NCBI RefSeq assembly: GCF_019753765.1
Contig: NZ_JAIJZW010000006.1
Coordinates: 62,001 to 126,000, forward strand
DNA: 64,000 bases
Direction of reading: 5' to 3'
Origin: Microbacterium marinilacus
GTDB lineage: Bacteria > Actinomycetota > Actinomycetes > Actinomycetales > Microbacteriaceae
Shown here: piece after piece, positions 17,456-26,149 of the stretch
Position numbering within the stretch: position 1 is the stretch's first letter
How the letters are laid out: each line of letters starts with the position of its first letter
The notes under the pieces: generated by a model
Seen by the model: only the letters and a program-made list of their open reading frames with translations
The model's database searches: none
Told to the model about the DNA's origin: nothing
Translations under genes and position numbers: made by a program

Positions 17456-19126
17456 ATGACTGGAGGACGCACGGTGCGTGCCGCCCGCGGTACGACGCTC
17501 AGTGCCAAGAGCTGGCAGACCGAGGCACCGCTTCGGATGCTGATGAACAACCTCGACCCCGAGGTCGCCGAGCGCCCGGAGGATCTGGTCGTCTACGGCG
17601 GCACGGGCAAGGCCGCCCGGAACTGGGCGAGCTACGACGCGATCGTGCGCTCGCTGGAGGACCTGGAAGAGGACGAGACGCTGCTCGTCCAGTCCGGCAA
17701 GCCCGTCGGGGTCTTCCGCACCAGCACCTGGGCACCGCGCGTCCTCCTGGCGAACTCGAACCTGGTCGGAGACTGGGCGACATGGCCCGAGTTCCGCAGG
17801 CTCGAGGCCGAGGGGCTCATGATGTACGGCCAGATGACGGCCGGCTCGTGGATCTACATCGGCACCCAGGGCATCCTTCAGGGAACCTACGAGACGTTCG
17901 CGGCGATCGCGCGCAAGCGCTTCGGCGGCACGCTCGCCGGGACGCTCACGGTCACGGGCGGCTGCGGGGGGATGGGCGGGGCACAGCCCCTCGCCGTCAC
18001 GCTGAACGGCGGCGCCGTCCTCATCATCGACGTCGACGAGAGCCGCCTGCGCCGTCGCATGTCGAAGCGATACCTGGACGTGGTCGAGACCGATCTCGAC
18101 GCGGCGGTGGAGAGGGTCCTCGCCGCAAGAGCCGCGGGGGAGGCCTTGTCGGTCGGTCTCGTGGGCAACTCCGCCGAGGTGCTGCCCCTGCTCCTCGAGC
18201 GGGACGTGACCGTCGACATCGTCACCGACCAGACATCCGCACACGACCCGCTCGCCTACCTGCCTGCGGGGGTCGCCTTCGCTGACTGGCGCGCCGAGGC
18301 CGAACGCGACCCCGAGGCATTCACCGTCCGCTCGCGAGAGTCGATGGCACGGCACGTCGAGGCCATGGTGGGTTTCCAGGACGCGGGGGCGGAGGTCTTC
18401 GACTACGGCAACTCAATCCGCGACGAGGCGCGACAGGGCGGCTACGACCGCGCCTTCGCGTTCCCCGGTTTCGTCCCGGCATACATCCGCCCGCTGTTCG
18501 CCGAGGGACTCGGACCGTTCCGCTGGGTCGCGCTCTCGGGCGACCCGAAGGACATCGAGGTCACCGACCAGGCGATCCTGGACCTCTTCCCCGAGAACGA
18601 GGGGCTCAAACGCTGGATCGCCGCGGCGCAGGAGCACGTGGAGTACGAGGGGCTGCCGGCTCGCATCTGCTGGCTCGGCTACGGCGAGCGGGCCAAGGCG
18701 GGTGTGCGCTTCAACGAGCTGGTCGCCGAGGGGAAGATCTCTGCCCCGATCGTCATCGGCCGCGATCACCTAGATTCTGGGTCCGTGGCCTCGCCTTACC
18801 GCGAGACGGAGGCCATGGCAGACGGGTCGGATGCGATCGCCGACTGGCCCATCCTCAACGCCCTGCTGAACGCCTCGTCTGGAGCGACCTGGGTGTCGCT
18901 GCACCACGGGGGCGGGGTCGGGATCGGCCGCTCGATCCATGCCGGCCAGGTCTCGGTAGCCGACGGAACCCCCCTCGCTGCCGAGAAGCTGGAGCGACTG
19001 CTCACCAACGACCCCGGCATGGGCGTCATCCGCCACGTGGACGCCGGGTACGAGCGGGCCGTCGAGGTCGCCGCCGAGCGCGGGGTGCGGATCCCGATGC
19101 GCGAATGGGAGTCGGCGCAGGCATGA
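17456..19126 (+). CDS. hutU: Urocanate hydratase family enzyme
   Basis: NAD+-dependent hydratase converting urocanate to 4-imidazolone-5-propionate; thiourocanate hydratases of ergothioneine breakdown belong to the same family. The 556-residue length is normal. The NAD site [15 protein letters not shown] is at about residues 168-182, the active-site Cys is at residue 405 in [11 protein letters not shown], and [18 protein letters not shown] is canonical. A ribosome-binding site GAAAGGA precedes ATG 17456. It is the only hutU in the window, so it probably serves the classical pathway, but it is transcribed with the betaine importer and overlaps the MIO-less lyase gene (ATGA). It may serve both. 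Confidence 0.9.
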   Translation: MTGGRTVRAARGTTLSAKSWQTEAPLRMLMNNLDPEVAERPEDLVVYGGTGKAARNWASYDAIVRSLEDLEEDETLLVQSGKPVGVFRTSTWAPRVLLANSNLVGDWATWPEFRRLEAEGLMMYGQMTAGSWIYIGTQGILQGTYETFAAIARKRFGGTLAGTLTVTGGCGGMGGAQPLAVTLNGGAVLIIDVDESRLRRRMSKRYLDVVETDLDAAVERVLAARAAGEALSVGLVGNSAEVLPLLLERDVTVDIVTDQTSAHDPLAYLPAGVAFADWRAEAERDPEAFTVRSRESMARHVEAMVGFQDAGAEVFDYGNSIRDEARQGGYDRAFAFPGFVPAYIRPLFAEGLGPFRWVALSGDPKDIEVTDQAILDLFPENEGLKRWIAAAQEHVEYEGLPARICWLGYGERAKAGVRFNELVAEGKISAPIVIGRDHLDSGSVASPYRETEAMADGSDAIADWPILNALLNASSGATWVSLHHGGGVGIGRSIHAGQVSVADGTPLAAEKLERLLTNDPGMGVIRHVDAGYERAVEVAAERGVRIPMREWESAQA

Positions 19127-20771
19127 CCGTGGTCGTGGGCCCCCGCGTCGTCGAGCTCGGACAGGGACAGAACAGTATCGACGACATCGTGGCGGTCGCG
19201 GCGGGAAGCCCCGTTGCGATTGCGCCCGCGGCGCTCGACCGTGTCGAGCGGACGAGCGCCCTTATCGGCACGACGATCGCCCGTGGGGGGGGGGGGGGGG
19301 GGGCCGCCCCCGCGGGGGGGGCGGCGCGCGACGCCGCCCGCGGCGCCCCCCCCCACGCCCCCCCCCTGCCGCGGGGGTTGCCCCGGTCCCCCCCCCCCCC
19401 ACGGGCGTCGGAGACCAGTACTCAGCCGCAGTCGACCCCGCATCGATCGCCTCCACGCAACTGGGGATGCTGCGCAGCCACGCCAGCGGCCTCGGCGCCC
19501 CCCACGACGAACCCGCGGTACGAGCCATCATGGCCACGATGCTCGCCGCTCTCGCGCAGGGTCGCAGCGGCGTGGGGGTGGCGCTCGTTCAGAGGCTCGC
19601 CGCGATGCTCAACCGCGGCGTCACCCCGTGGGCGCCCTCCCAGGGCTCGGTCGGGTATCTCACGGCGACCGCGCACATCGGTCTTGTGCTGTTCGGTCGG
19701 GGGCGCGCGTGGTACGGCGGGCAGCTGCTCGATGGTGCGGAGGCACTGCGACGCGCGGGTCTGGATGTCGTCGAGCCGGGCCCGCGCGAGGGTCACGCCC
19801 TGATCAGCGGCACGTACGAGATCACCGGCATAGGCGCGCTCGCCGCGCACGCAGCTCGCGCCCTCATCGACGTCGCGGACGTCGCGGGTGCCCTCAGCCT
19901 CGAGGCGCTGCGCGGCAACCAACGAGGATTCGACCCTCGCGTGCAGGTCATGCGCCCGCACCCCGGGCAGGTCGCGACCGCCGCGCGCCTGCGCGCGCTG
20001 CTCGAGGGGTCGGAGATTCTTGCCGCGAACAGAGACCACCGGCTGCAGGACGCCCTCAGCCTGCGCTCCATCCCCCAGGTGCACGGGGCCGTGCGCGACG
20101 CCCTCGCATATGTCGAAGGTGTGATCGAGATCGAGATCAACGCGGTCACCGACAACCCGGTGTTCATGATCGAGGACGAGGAGCTCGTGGCGCTGCCGAA
20201 CGGCAACGGGCATGGCGCCCCGACCGCGCTCGCGCTGGACGTGCTCGCGATCGCGATCGCGGAGCTCAGCACGATGTCGCAGGCGCGTTCCGACCGGCTC
20301 ACCAATCAGCACCTGAGCGAGCTGCCCGCCTTCCTCGTGCCGGATGGGTCCGCCGCGTCCGGTTTCATGATCCCGCCCTACGCGGCTGCGGCGATCGCCG
20401 CGGAGAACCGCGCCCTCGCAGCGCCGGCCACCGTGCACACCGTGTCGACGTCCGCGGGGCAGGAGGACCACGTGAGCATGGGCACGACCGCGGCCATACA
20501 GGCACGCACGGCCGCCCACAACGCCACCGGCATCCTCGCGATCGAGCTGCTGTGCGCGACCCAGGCGGCGGACTTCCACGCTCCGCTGCGGCCCGGGGCA
20601 GGCACACGAGCTGCCCATGCCGTCATTCGACGGGCGGTCGCCTTCCGCGACTCCGACCGCGAGATGGCGCCCGACATCGAAGCTGTGCGGGTGCTGATCG
20701 CCGACGGGGCCCTGGCAGGAGAGGTTGCGCGCGCTCTTGCCGAGAACCAGGACCAAGGGAGACCTCTATGA
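19123..20771 (+). pseudogene. MIO-less HAL-family lyase (candidate ergothionase-like betaine lyase), frame broken by a G/C tract
   Basis: HAL-superfamily enzyme. The N-terminal piece (ATG 19123, overlapping the hutU stop) runs in frame to TTIARG. After the homopolymer tract the family sequence resumes in another frame at TGVGDQYS (19401) and continues to the stop at 20771. The MIO tripeptide is absent: GSVG is followed by Tyr-Leu-Thr (19656-19664) where Ala-Ser-Gly belongs. The INGT Asn is Ser (ISGT) and the QDxYSLR Tyr is Leu, while SGFMI and QEDHVSMG are kept. Loss of MIO fits elimination of a better leaving group such as trimethylamine. Whether the break is real or a sequencing fault is unclear; the rest of the frame is undamaged. 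Confidence 0.75.
19285..19400. repeat. G/C homopolymer tract, suspected assembly artefact
   Basis: A run of 19 G (19285-19303) is followed by alternating G- and C-runs, ending in 13 C (19388-19400). No A occurs except in two short patches. In related lyases this position would encode only about six to ten residues ahead of the YGV(S/T)TGVG loop, so roughly 30 nt appear to be replaced by 116 nt of low-complexity sequence. Nothing else in the window looks like this. Confidence 0.8.
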
Positions 20772-21970
20772 ACGAGCCCGCCACTGCACCGCGCCCGCTC
20801 GACGGGCTGAAGGTGCTCGACCTCTCGCGCGTGCTGGCTGGCCCGCTCTGCGCTTCCATGCTGGCCGACCTGGGGGCTGAAGTCACCAAGATCGAGGCGC
20901 CTGGACGCGGCGACGACTCCCGCGGATTCGGCCCGCACACCGCGGGGGAGAGCACTTACTACATGCTCATGAACCGCGGCAAGCGCAGCATGACGCTCGA
21001 CCTCAAGAGCGATGAGGGCGCCGAGATCCTGCGCGCCCTCATCGCTGACGCCGACGTGCTCGTCGAGAACTTCCGCCCCGGCGTGACTGCGCGACTCGGC
21101 ATCGACTACGACAGCGTGCGCGAGCTCAACCCGCGTCTGATCTATGTGAGCATCTCTGGCTTCGGCCAGACCGGACCGCTTGCGCACCGACCTGCGTACG
21201 ACCACATCATCCAGGCGATCGGCGGCATCATGCAGGTCACTGGGTGGCCGGACGGCCCGCCTACACGGATCGGCGACGCGGTCGGCGATGTGGTCGCAGG
21301 CGTCTACGGGGCGTGGGGCGCGCTTGCCGCGCTGCTGCAGCGCGGCGTCACCAACCGCGGGCAGCACGTCGATGTGGCGATGCTCGATGCGCTCGTCTCG
21401 TTGCAGATGGTCTCGCTCTCGCAGCTGCTGGGCGGGGCGGGGACGCCGAGTCGCATCGGGAATGCGCACCCGGTGAGCGCGCCTATGGACGCCTATGCGT
21501 CGGTGGACGGGCATCTCGTCATCGCGGTCGCGAACGACTCGCTCTTTGCGCGGCTCGCCGCGGCGATGGGGCGCCCGGAACTCGTCTCCGACGAGAGGTT
21601 CACCGGGGACGCCCTGCGCGTCGCAAACCAGCACGACCTGCGTGCCGAGATCGAGTCATGGACAGCCGCTCGCTCGCTCGCGGACGTGCTCGCGGCGCTG
21701 GAAGAGGCGGGTGTGCCTGCCGCCCCCATCCTCGACATCGCCGAGGCCACCAGCAGCGCGCATGCCACGCACCGGCGTCTGGTGCGTACGGTCGACCATC
21801 CCCTAGCCGGCGCGGTGCCGATCGTGCCGCAGCCGGTGCAGTTCAGCGATCCCGGTCCCGAGCCGGACCTGGTGCCGCCGACCCTCGGGCAGCACACCGA
21901 TGAGGTGCTGGCGGGTCTCGGATACGACGCGGCGCGGATCGCCGCCTTGCGCGAGAAAGGAGTGCTCTGA
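20768..21970 (+). CDS. CaiB/BaiF family CoA-transferase
   Basis: Class III CoA-transferase of 400 residues that would activate a carboxylate to its CoA ester. It shows the family start GLKVLDLSRVLAGPLCASMLADLGAEVTKIE, NFRPGVTARLGIDY, ISGFGQTGPLAHRPAYDHIIQ and the catalytic Asp in RIGDAVGDVVAG. Starts with ATG 20768 overlapping the lyase stop, and its own stop shares 1 nt with the next ATG. Coupled with a 3-hydroxyacyl-CoA dehydrogenase and an enoyl-CoA hydratase, it suggests beta-oxidation-like processing of an unsaturated acid, perhaps the arylacrylate made by the lyase. A carnitine/crotonobetaine role is the main alternative. Confidence 0.87.
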   Translation: MNEPATAPRPLDGLKVLDLSRVLAGPLCASMLADLGAEVTKIEAPGRGDDSRGFGPHTAGESTYYMLMNRGKRSMTLDLKSDEGAEILRALIADADVLVENFRPGVTARLGIDYDSVRELNPRLIYVSISGFGQTGPLAHRPAYDHIIQAIGGIMQVTGWPDGPPTRIGDAVGDVVAGVYGAWGALAALLQRGVTNRGQHVDVAMLDALVSLQMVSLSQLLGGAGTPSRIGNAHPVSAPMDAYASVDGHLVIAVANDSLFARLAAAMGRPELVSDERFTGDALRVANQHDLRAEIESWTAARSLADVLAALEEAGVPAAPILDIAEATSSAHATHRRLVRTVDHPLAGAVPIVPQPVQFSDPGPEPDLVPPTLGQHTDEVLAGLGYDAARIAALREKGVL

Positions 21971-22866
21971 TGAGCGCCGAGAGAATCGCCGTGATCGGAG
22001 CCGGCACGATGGGCGCCGGTATCGCCGGTGTCGCAGTCTCGGCGGGATTCGAGGTCACGCTGTACTCGCGCAGCGTGACTACGCTTGATCGGGCGCACGC
22101 CGAGCTGGCGAACCGAGTGGGCGACGACGCCGACCGAGTCGTGCGCACCACGGATCTTGCCGCGGCCCTCGACGAAGCCACCCTCGTGAGCGAGAACGTG
22201 CTTGAGGACCTCGCGCTCAAGCGTGACATGTTCGCGGCGTTCGAGCGGCACGCCCCGCAGGACGCCGTGCTCACGACGAACACCTCGAGTGTGCCGATCA
22301 CCGCCATCGCCGAGGGGCTCGACTGCCCGGGACGGGTGGTGGGTCTGCACTGGTTCAACCCTCCCACCGTGATGCCGCTCGTTGAGATCGTGCGCGGGGA
22401 GCGCACCGACGACACGACCGTCGAACGCGTGCGAGCCGTGTGCGCGATGATCGGACGAGAGGTCATCGAGGTGCACCGCGACGTGCCCGGCTTCGTCGTC
22501 AATCGTCTGCAGTACGCGATGCTGCGCGAGGCGATCGCGCTCGTCGAAGCCGGAGTGGCCAGCATGTCCGACGTCGACCGCGCCGTGGCCACGACCCTCG
22601 CGCCGCGGTGGTCGGCATCGGGCCCGCTCGAGCTGATGGACCTCGCCGGCCTCGACACGGTCGAGAAGGTCGCGGGTATCCTGATGCCCGACCTGAGCAC
22701 GCAGCAGGACGTCCCGATGCTGGTGATCGAGCGCGTCGCCGCCGGCGCGCTCGGCACGAAGGCCGGGCGCGGATTCTACGAATGGACACCCGAGCGGATC
22801 GCGGCGGCCGTGGCTGCGCGCGACGAGACCGTGCGCCTGATCACTGAGCGGAGGATCGCGGGATGA
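21970..22866 (+). CDS. 3-hydroxyacyl-CoA dehydrogenase family protein
   Basis: NAD-dependent dehydrogenase of 298 residues. The Rossmann motif VIGAGTMGAGIAGVAVSAGF opens the protein. NTSSVPITAIAEG and the catalytic His in GLHWFNPPTVMPLVEIV follow, then the C-terminal domain (DVPGFVVNRLQYAMLREAI, GTKAGRGFYEW). It would oxidise a 3-hydroxyacyl-CoA made by the neighbouring hydratase. L-carnitine dehydrogenases share this fold, which keeps a betaine substrate possible. It overlaps the genes on both sides (1 nt and 4 nt), so it is part of a tightly coupled block. Confidence 0.88.
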   Translation: MSAERIAVIGAGTMGAGIAGVAVSAGFEVTLYSRSVTTLDRAHAELANRVGDDADRVVRTTDLAAALDEATLVSENVLEDLALKRDMFAAFERHAPQDAVLTTNTSSVPITAIAEGLDCPGRVVGLHWFNPPTVMPLVEIVRGERTDDTTVERVRAVCAMIGREVIEVHRDVPGFVVNRLQYAMLREAIALVEAGVASMSDVDRAVATTLAPRWSASGPLELMDLAGLDTVEKVAGILMPDLSTQQDVPMLVIERVAAGALGTKAGRGFYEWTPERIAAAVAARDETVRLITERRIAG

Positions 22867-23630
22867 CCGTGCTGCTGCGAGAGGATCGCGGCGCGATCAC
22901 CCTCCTCACCCTGAACCGCCCCGACAAGCGCAACGCCCTCAGCCGTGAGCTGCTGGAGTCGCTCATCGACGCCCTGCGCGCGATCGACCGTGACGGCGTG
23001 TCCCGTGCGGTCGTGCTGCGAGGGGACGACCGAGCCTTCGCCGCGGGCGCCGACCTGGGCGATCTGGGGAAGGCGGGAGCAATCGACCTCTATACCAGCG
23101 GCTTCAGCGAGCTCTGGGACGACGTCGCCGCCATCCGCACGCCGATCATCGCAGCGGTGTCAGGCTATGCGCTCGGCGGGGGGCTTGAGCTGGCGCTGCT
23201 CTGCGACATCGTGATCGCTGCCGAGAGCGCACGGTTCGGCTTTCCCGAGACCGGCCTCGGCATCATCCCCGGCGCTGGCGGTACTCAGCGCGTGGTGCGT
23301 GCGGTGGGCAAAGCCGTTGCGATGGACTTGCTGCTGACAGGGCGGCGAATGGACGCAGACGAGGCACTGCGCAGCGGGCTGATTAGCCGGGTCACGACGT
23401 CCGAAGATCTTCTTCCGACCGCGATCGAGGCGGCCGAGCGGGCCGCCGCCGCCGCACCGCTCGCCGCTCGGATGGCGAAGCACGCGGTGCTGGCCGCACA
23501 GGAGACCGGTCTGAGCGCTGGCGTGGCTCACGAGCGCGCGCTTTCGGCGCTCATCGCGGCGAGCAATGACAGGGCTGAGGGGATGCGAGCGTTCCGTGAG
23601 CGCCGCGCTCCCGAGTTCGAGGGGCGATGA
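22863..23630 (+). CDS. Enoyl-CoA hydratase/isomerase family protein
   Basis: Crotonase-fold protein of 255 residues, predicted to hydrate a 2-enoyl-CoA. The oxyanion-hole segments AFAAGADLGDL and GYALGGGLELALLCD are intact. The first catalytic acid is present (FGFPETGLGIIPGAGGTQR), but the second, usually Glu in AMExxLTG, is Asp (AMDLLLTG), a conservative change that could tune hydratase versus isomerase or lyase activity. Last of the three CoA genes. The next gene starts directly after its stop (TGAATG). Together the trio is inserted between hutU/lyase and the remaining hut genes. Confidence 0.87.
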   Translation: MTVLLREDRGAITLLTLNRPDKRNALSRELLESLIDALRAIDRDGVSRAVVLRGDDRAFAAGADLGDLGKAGAIDLYTSGFSELWDDVAAIRTPIIAAVSGYALGGGLELALLCDIVIAAESARFGFPETGLGIIPGAGGTQRVVRAVGKAVAMDLLLTGRRMDADEALRSGLISRVTTSEDLLPTAIEAAERAAAAAPLAARMAKHAVLAAQETGLSAGVAHERALSALIAASNDRAEGMRAFRERRAPEFEGR

Positions 23631-24842
23631 ATGGACACTGAGTACCGGAGCCTGGATGCCCTCGGCCTCCTGCGCGAGATCGAGGGCGTCGGCCGCGACG
23701 CGCGCCGCGGCGGCTACTCCCGCCACGTGTTCGACGACGCCGAGCGCACGCTGCGGGACTGGTTCGTCGAGCGCGCCCGGGGTCTCGGCCTGGGCGTCGA
23801 CACCGACCGCAACGGCAACATCTGGGCGTGGTGGGGCGAGCCCGGTCCCGGCGCCGTGGTGACCGGGAGCCACCTCGACTCGGTGCCCGGCGGCGGCGCG
23901 CATGACGGCCCGCTGGGCGTCGTCAGCGCGCTCGACGCGGTCGCCCGGCTGAAGCGGTCGGGGTTCGTGCCGGCGCGTCCGCTCGCGATCGTCGTGTTCG
24001 CGGAGGAGGAGGGATCCCGGTTCGGGATCGCCTGCCTCGGATCGCGCCTGCTGTCGGGAGCGATCGATCCTGACCGCGCGGGCACCCTCGTCGACGCCTC
24101 CGGGCGCACGTTCGCCGAGGTCGCCTCGGACGCCGGGCTCGGCTCCTTCGGGCGCGACGACGAGGCGCTCGCGCGCATCGGCGTGTTCGTCGAGCTGCAC
24201 GTCGAGCAGGGGCGCGGACTCGTCGACCTCGACGCGCCCGTGGCCGTGGGGTCGTCGATCCTCGAGCACGGCCGTTGGCGCATCGACGTCCGCGGGCAGG
24301 GAAACCACGCGGGCACCACCGAGATCGCCGACCGCCGCGATCCGATGCTGCCCGCAGCGGCCGCCGTCGCCGCGGCCCGCGCCGCCGCGACGCGCCGGAC
24401 GGGCTCGCGCGCCACCATCGGTCGGCTCGAGCCGATCCCGGGCGGCACCAACGTGATCGCCTCGCGCGTCGCGGCCTGGCTGGACGTACGTGCCGGGTCC
24501 GAGGCGGACACGCGCGCGATCGTCGCGGACGTCGCCGCCGAGGTCGCGGATGCCGCCGCCGCCGAGGGCTGCGAGGCGACGGTCGTCGAGGAGTCCTACA
24601 GCGGCGAGGTGCGGTTCGACCCCGCGCTGCGCGACCGGCTCGCCGCCGCGCTCGGCGGCGTGCCGGTGCTGCCCACGGGCGCCGGGCACGACGCCGGGGT
24701 GCTGGCGGGGAGCGTGCCGACCGCGATGCTGTTCGTGCGCAATCCCTCCGGCGTCTCGCACGCCCCGGAGGAGGGCGCGGACGACGCCGCGATCGAGGCC
24801 GGCGTCGCCGCCCTCGTCCGCGCCCTCGAGGAGCTGTCGTGA
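23631..24842 (+). CDS. M20 family amidohydrolase (allantoate amidohydrolase / N-carbamoyl-L-amino acid hydrolase type) in hut operon
   Basis: Zinc-dependent amidohydrolase of 403 residues. Metal-site motifs are GSHLDSVPGGGAHDGPLGV, the catalytic and ligand Glu pair in VFAEEEGSRFG, ELHVEQG, and a C-terminal AGHDAGVLA. Related enzymes hydrolyse N-carbamoyl amino acids. Actinobacterial hut operons often place this gene before hutF in the absence of hutG, so it probably converts N-formyl-L-glutamate, made by HutF, to glutamate. The same chemistry would handle N-carbamoyl-glutamate, the last intermediate of ergothioneine breakdown. It starts immediately after the enoyl-CoA hydratase stop and overlaps hutF (GTGA). 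Confidence 0.85.
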   Translation: MDTEYRSLDALGLLREIEGVGRDARRGGYSRHVFDDAERTLRDWFVERARGLGLGVDTDRNGNIWAWWGEPGPGAVVTGSHLDSVPGGGAHDGPLGVVSALDAVARLKRSGFVPARPLAIVVFAEEEGSRFGIACLGSRLLSGAIDPDRAGTLVDASGRTFAEVASDAGLGSFGRDDEALARIGVFVELHVEQGRGLVDLDAPVAVGSSILEHGRWRIDVRGQGNHAGTTEIADRRDPMLPAAAAVAAARAAATRRTGSRATIGRLEPIPGGTNVIASRVAAWLDVRAGSEADTRAIVADVAAEVADAAAAEGCEATVVEESYSGEVRFDPALRDRLAAALGGVPVLPTGAGHDAGVLAGSVPTAMLFVRNPSGVSHAPEEGADDAAIEAGVAALVRALEELS

Positions 24843-26149
24843 GCGTCTGGATCGACCGGCTCCTGCGCGACGGCCGGGTCGAACGAGGAGTGCTGCTCGA
24901 GGCCGACGCCACGGGCACCGTGGTCACCGAGACCGCCGGCGCGCCTCGCCCGCACGGCGCCCTCGCGCTCGACCTCGCGGTGCCGGGCCTCGGCGACGCG
25001 CACTCGCACGCCTTCCACCGCGCCCTGCGCGGCCGCACCCACGAGAGCGGCTCGTTCTGGACCTGGCGCCAGGCGATGTACCGGGCCGCCGGGCGGCTGG
25101 ATCCGGATCTCTACCGCGCCTTCGCGACGGCGGTGTTCTCCGAGATGGTCGCGAGCGGATGGACCGCCGTGGGCGAGTTCCACTACGTGCACCACCGGCC
25201 CGACGGCACGCCCTACCCCGATCACGACATGGAGCTCGCCGTCGCCGACGCCGCCGACGCCGCCGGCATCCGCCTCGTGCTGCTCGACACCTGCTATCTG
25301 GCGGGCGGCATCGGACGGCCGCTCGCGCCGGAGCAGGCCCGGTTCGGCGACGGCGACGCGGCGCGCTGGCTCGACCGCTGGCACGCGCTCCGGGAGGCGC
25401 TCGAGGGGCGCTCGCCGCTGGTGACGCTGGGCGCCGCGATCCACTCGGTCCGCGCCGTGCCGCGCGAGGCGATCCACCGCATCGCCGGCGAGCTGCCGGA
25501 CGACGTGCCCCTGCACGTGCACCTGTCGGAGCAGCCGGCCGAGAACGAGGAGAGCCTCGCGGCGCACGGCATGACGCCGACAGCGGTGCTCGCCGCGGAG
25601 GGCGCGCTCAGCGACCGGCTCTCGGTCGTGCACGCCACCCACCTCACGGCGCAGGACATCCGGCTGCTCGGCGGCGCGCGTGCGCACGCCGTGTTCTGCC
25701 CGACCACCGAGGCCGACCTCGGCGATGGGATCGGGCCGGCGACCGAGCTCGCCGACGCCGGGGTGCGTCTCGCGGTGGGGTCGGACCAGAACGCCGTGGT
25801 CGATCCTCTGCTCGAGCTGCGCGGCCTGGAGGCGGGAGAGCGGCTGCGGTCGCTCCGTCGGGGGCGGCTCGCGCCCGAGGCGCTGTGGCGCATCGGCTCC
25901 GAGGGCGGCTACGGGGCGCTCGGCCTCGCCGCCCCCGGACGGGTCGGCGGACCGCTCGACCTGATCGAGCTCGACGACCGCTCGCCGCGCACAGCGGGCA
26001 GCCTTCCCGAGCAGACCGTGCTGACGGCGACCGCGGCCGACGTGCGCCGCACCGTCGTCGGCGGCTCCGTCCGCGTCGTCCGCCCCGAGGACAACGCGGC
26101 GGCGCTCGCCGACGCGATCCACCGCATCTTCGAGGAGGAAGCCGCATGA
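24839..26149 (+). CDS. hutF: Formimidoylglutamate deiminase
   Basis: Amidohydrolase of 436 residues that deaminates N-formimidoyl-L-glutamate to N-formyl-L-glutamate and ammonia. The TIM-barrel metal ligands are visible: GLGDAHSHAFHRAL near residue 55, HVHLSEQPAENEE, VVHATHL and the Asp in AVGSDQNAVVDPL. A GTG start overlaps the amidohydrolase stop by 4 bp and its stop overlaps hutI. HutF indicates the five-step branch of histidine degradation that ends in formate and glutamate, consistent with the M20 amidohydrolase acting next. Confidence 0.9.
   Translation: MSVWIDRLLRDGRVERGVLLEADATGTVVTETAGAPRPHGALALDLAVPGLGDAHSHAFHRALRGRTHESGSFWTWRQAMYRAAGRLDPDLYRAFATAVFSEMVASGWTAVGEFHYVHHRPDGTPYPDHDMELAVADAADAAGIRLVLLDTCYLAGGIGRPLAPEQARFGDGDAARWLDRWHALREALEGRSPLVTLGAAIHSVRAVPREAIHRIAGELPDDVPLHVHLSEQPAENEESLAAHGMTPTAVLAAEGALSDRLSVVHATHLTAQDIRLLGGARAHAVFCPTTEADLGDGIGPATELADAGVRLAVGSDQNAVVDPLLELRGLEAGERLRSLRRGRLAPEALWRIGSEGGYGALGLAAPGRVGGPLDLIELDDRSPRTAGSLPEQTVLTATAADVRRTVVGGSVRVVRPEDNAAALADAIHRIFEEEAA

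Noticed and set aside
18767..18784. Rare codons and a Ser in DHLDSG of hutU, first suspected to replace the catalytic Cys
   Set aside because: DHLDSGS is the normal family sequence. The active-site Cys is residue 405 in ARICWLG and is present.
19214..21970. A 918-codon frame that seems to fuse a lyase region to the CoA-transferase
   Set aside because: The upstream part is a shadow of the lyase in the wrong frame with runs of Pro/Gly from the homopolymer tract. The transferase has its own ATG at 20768.
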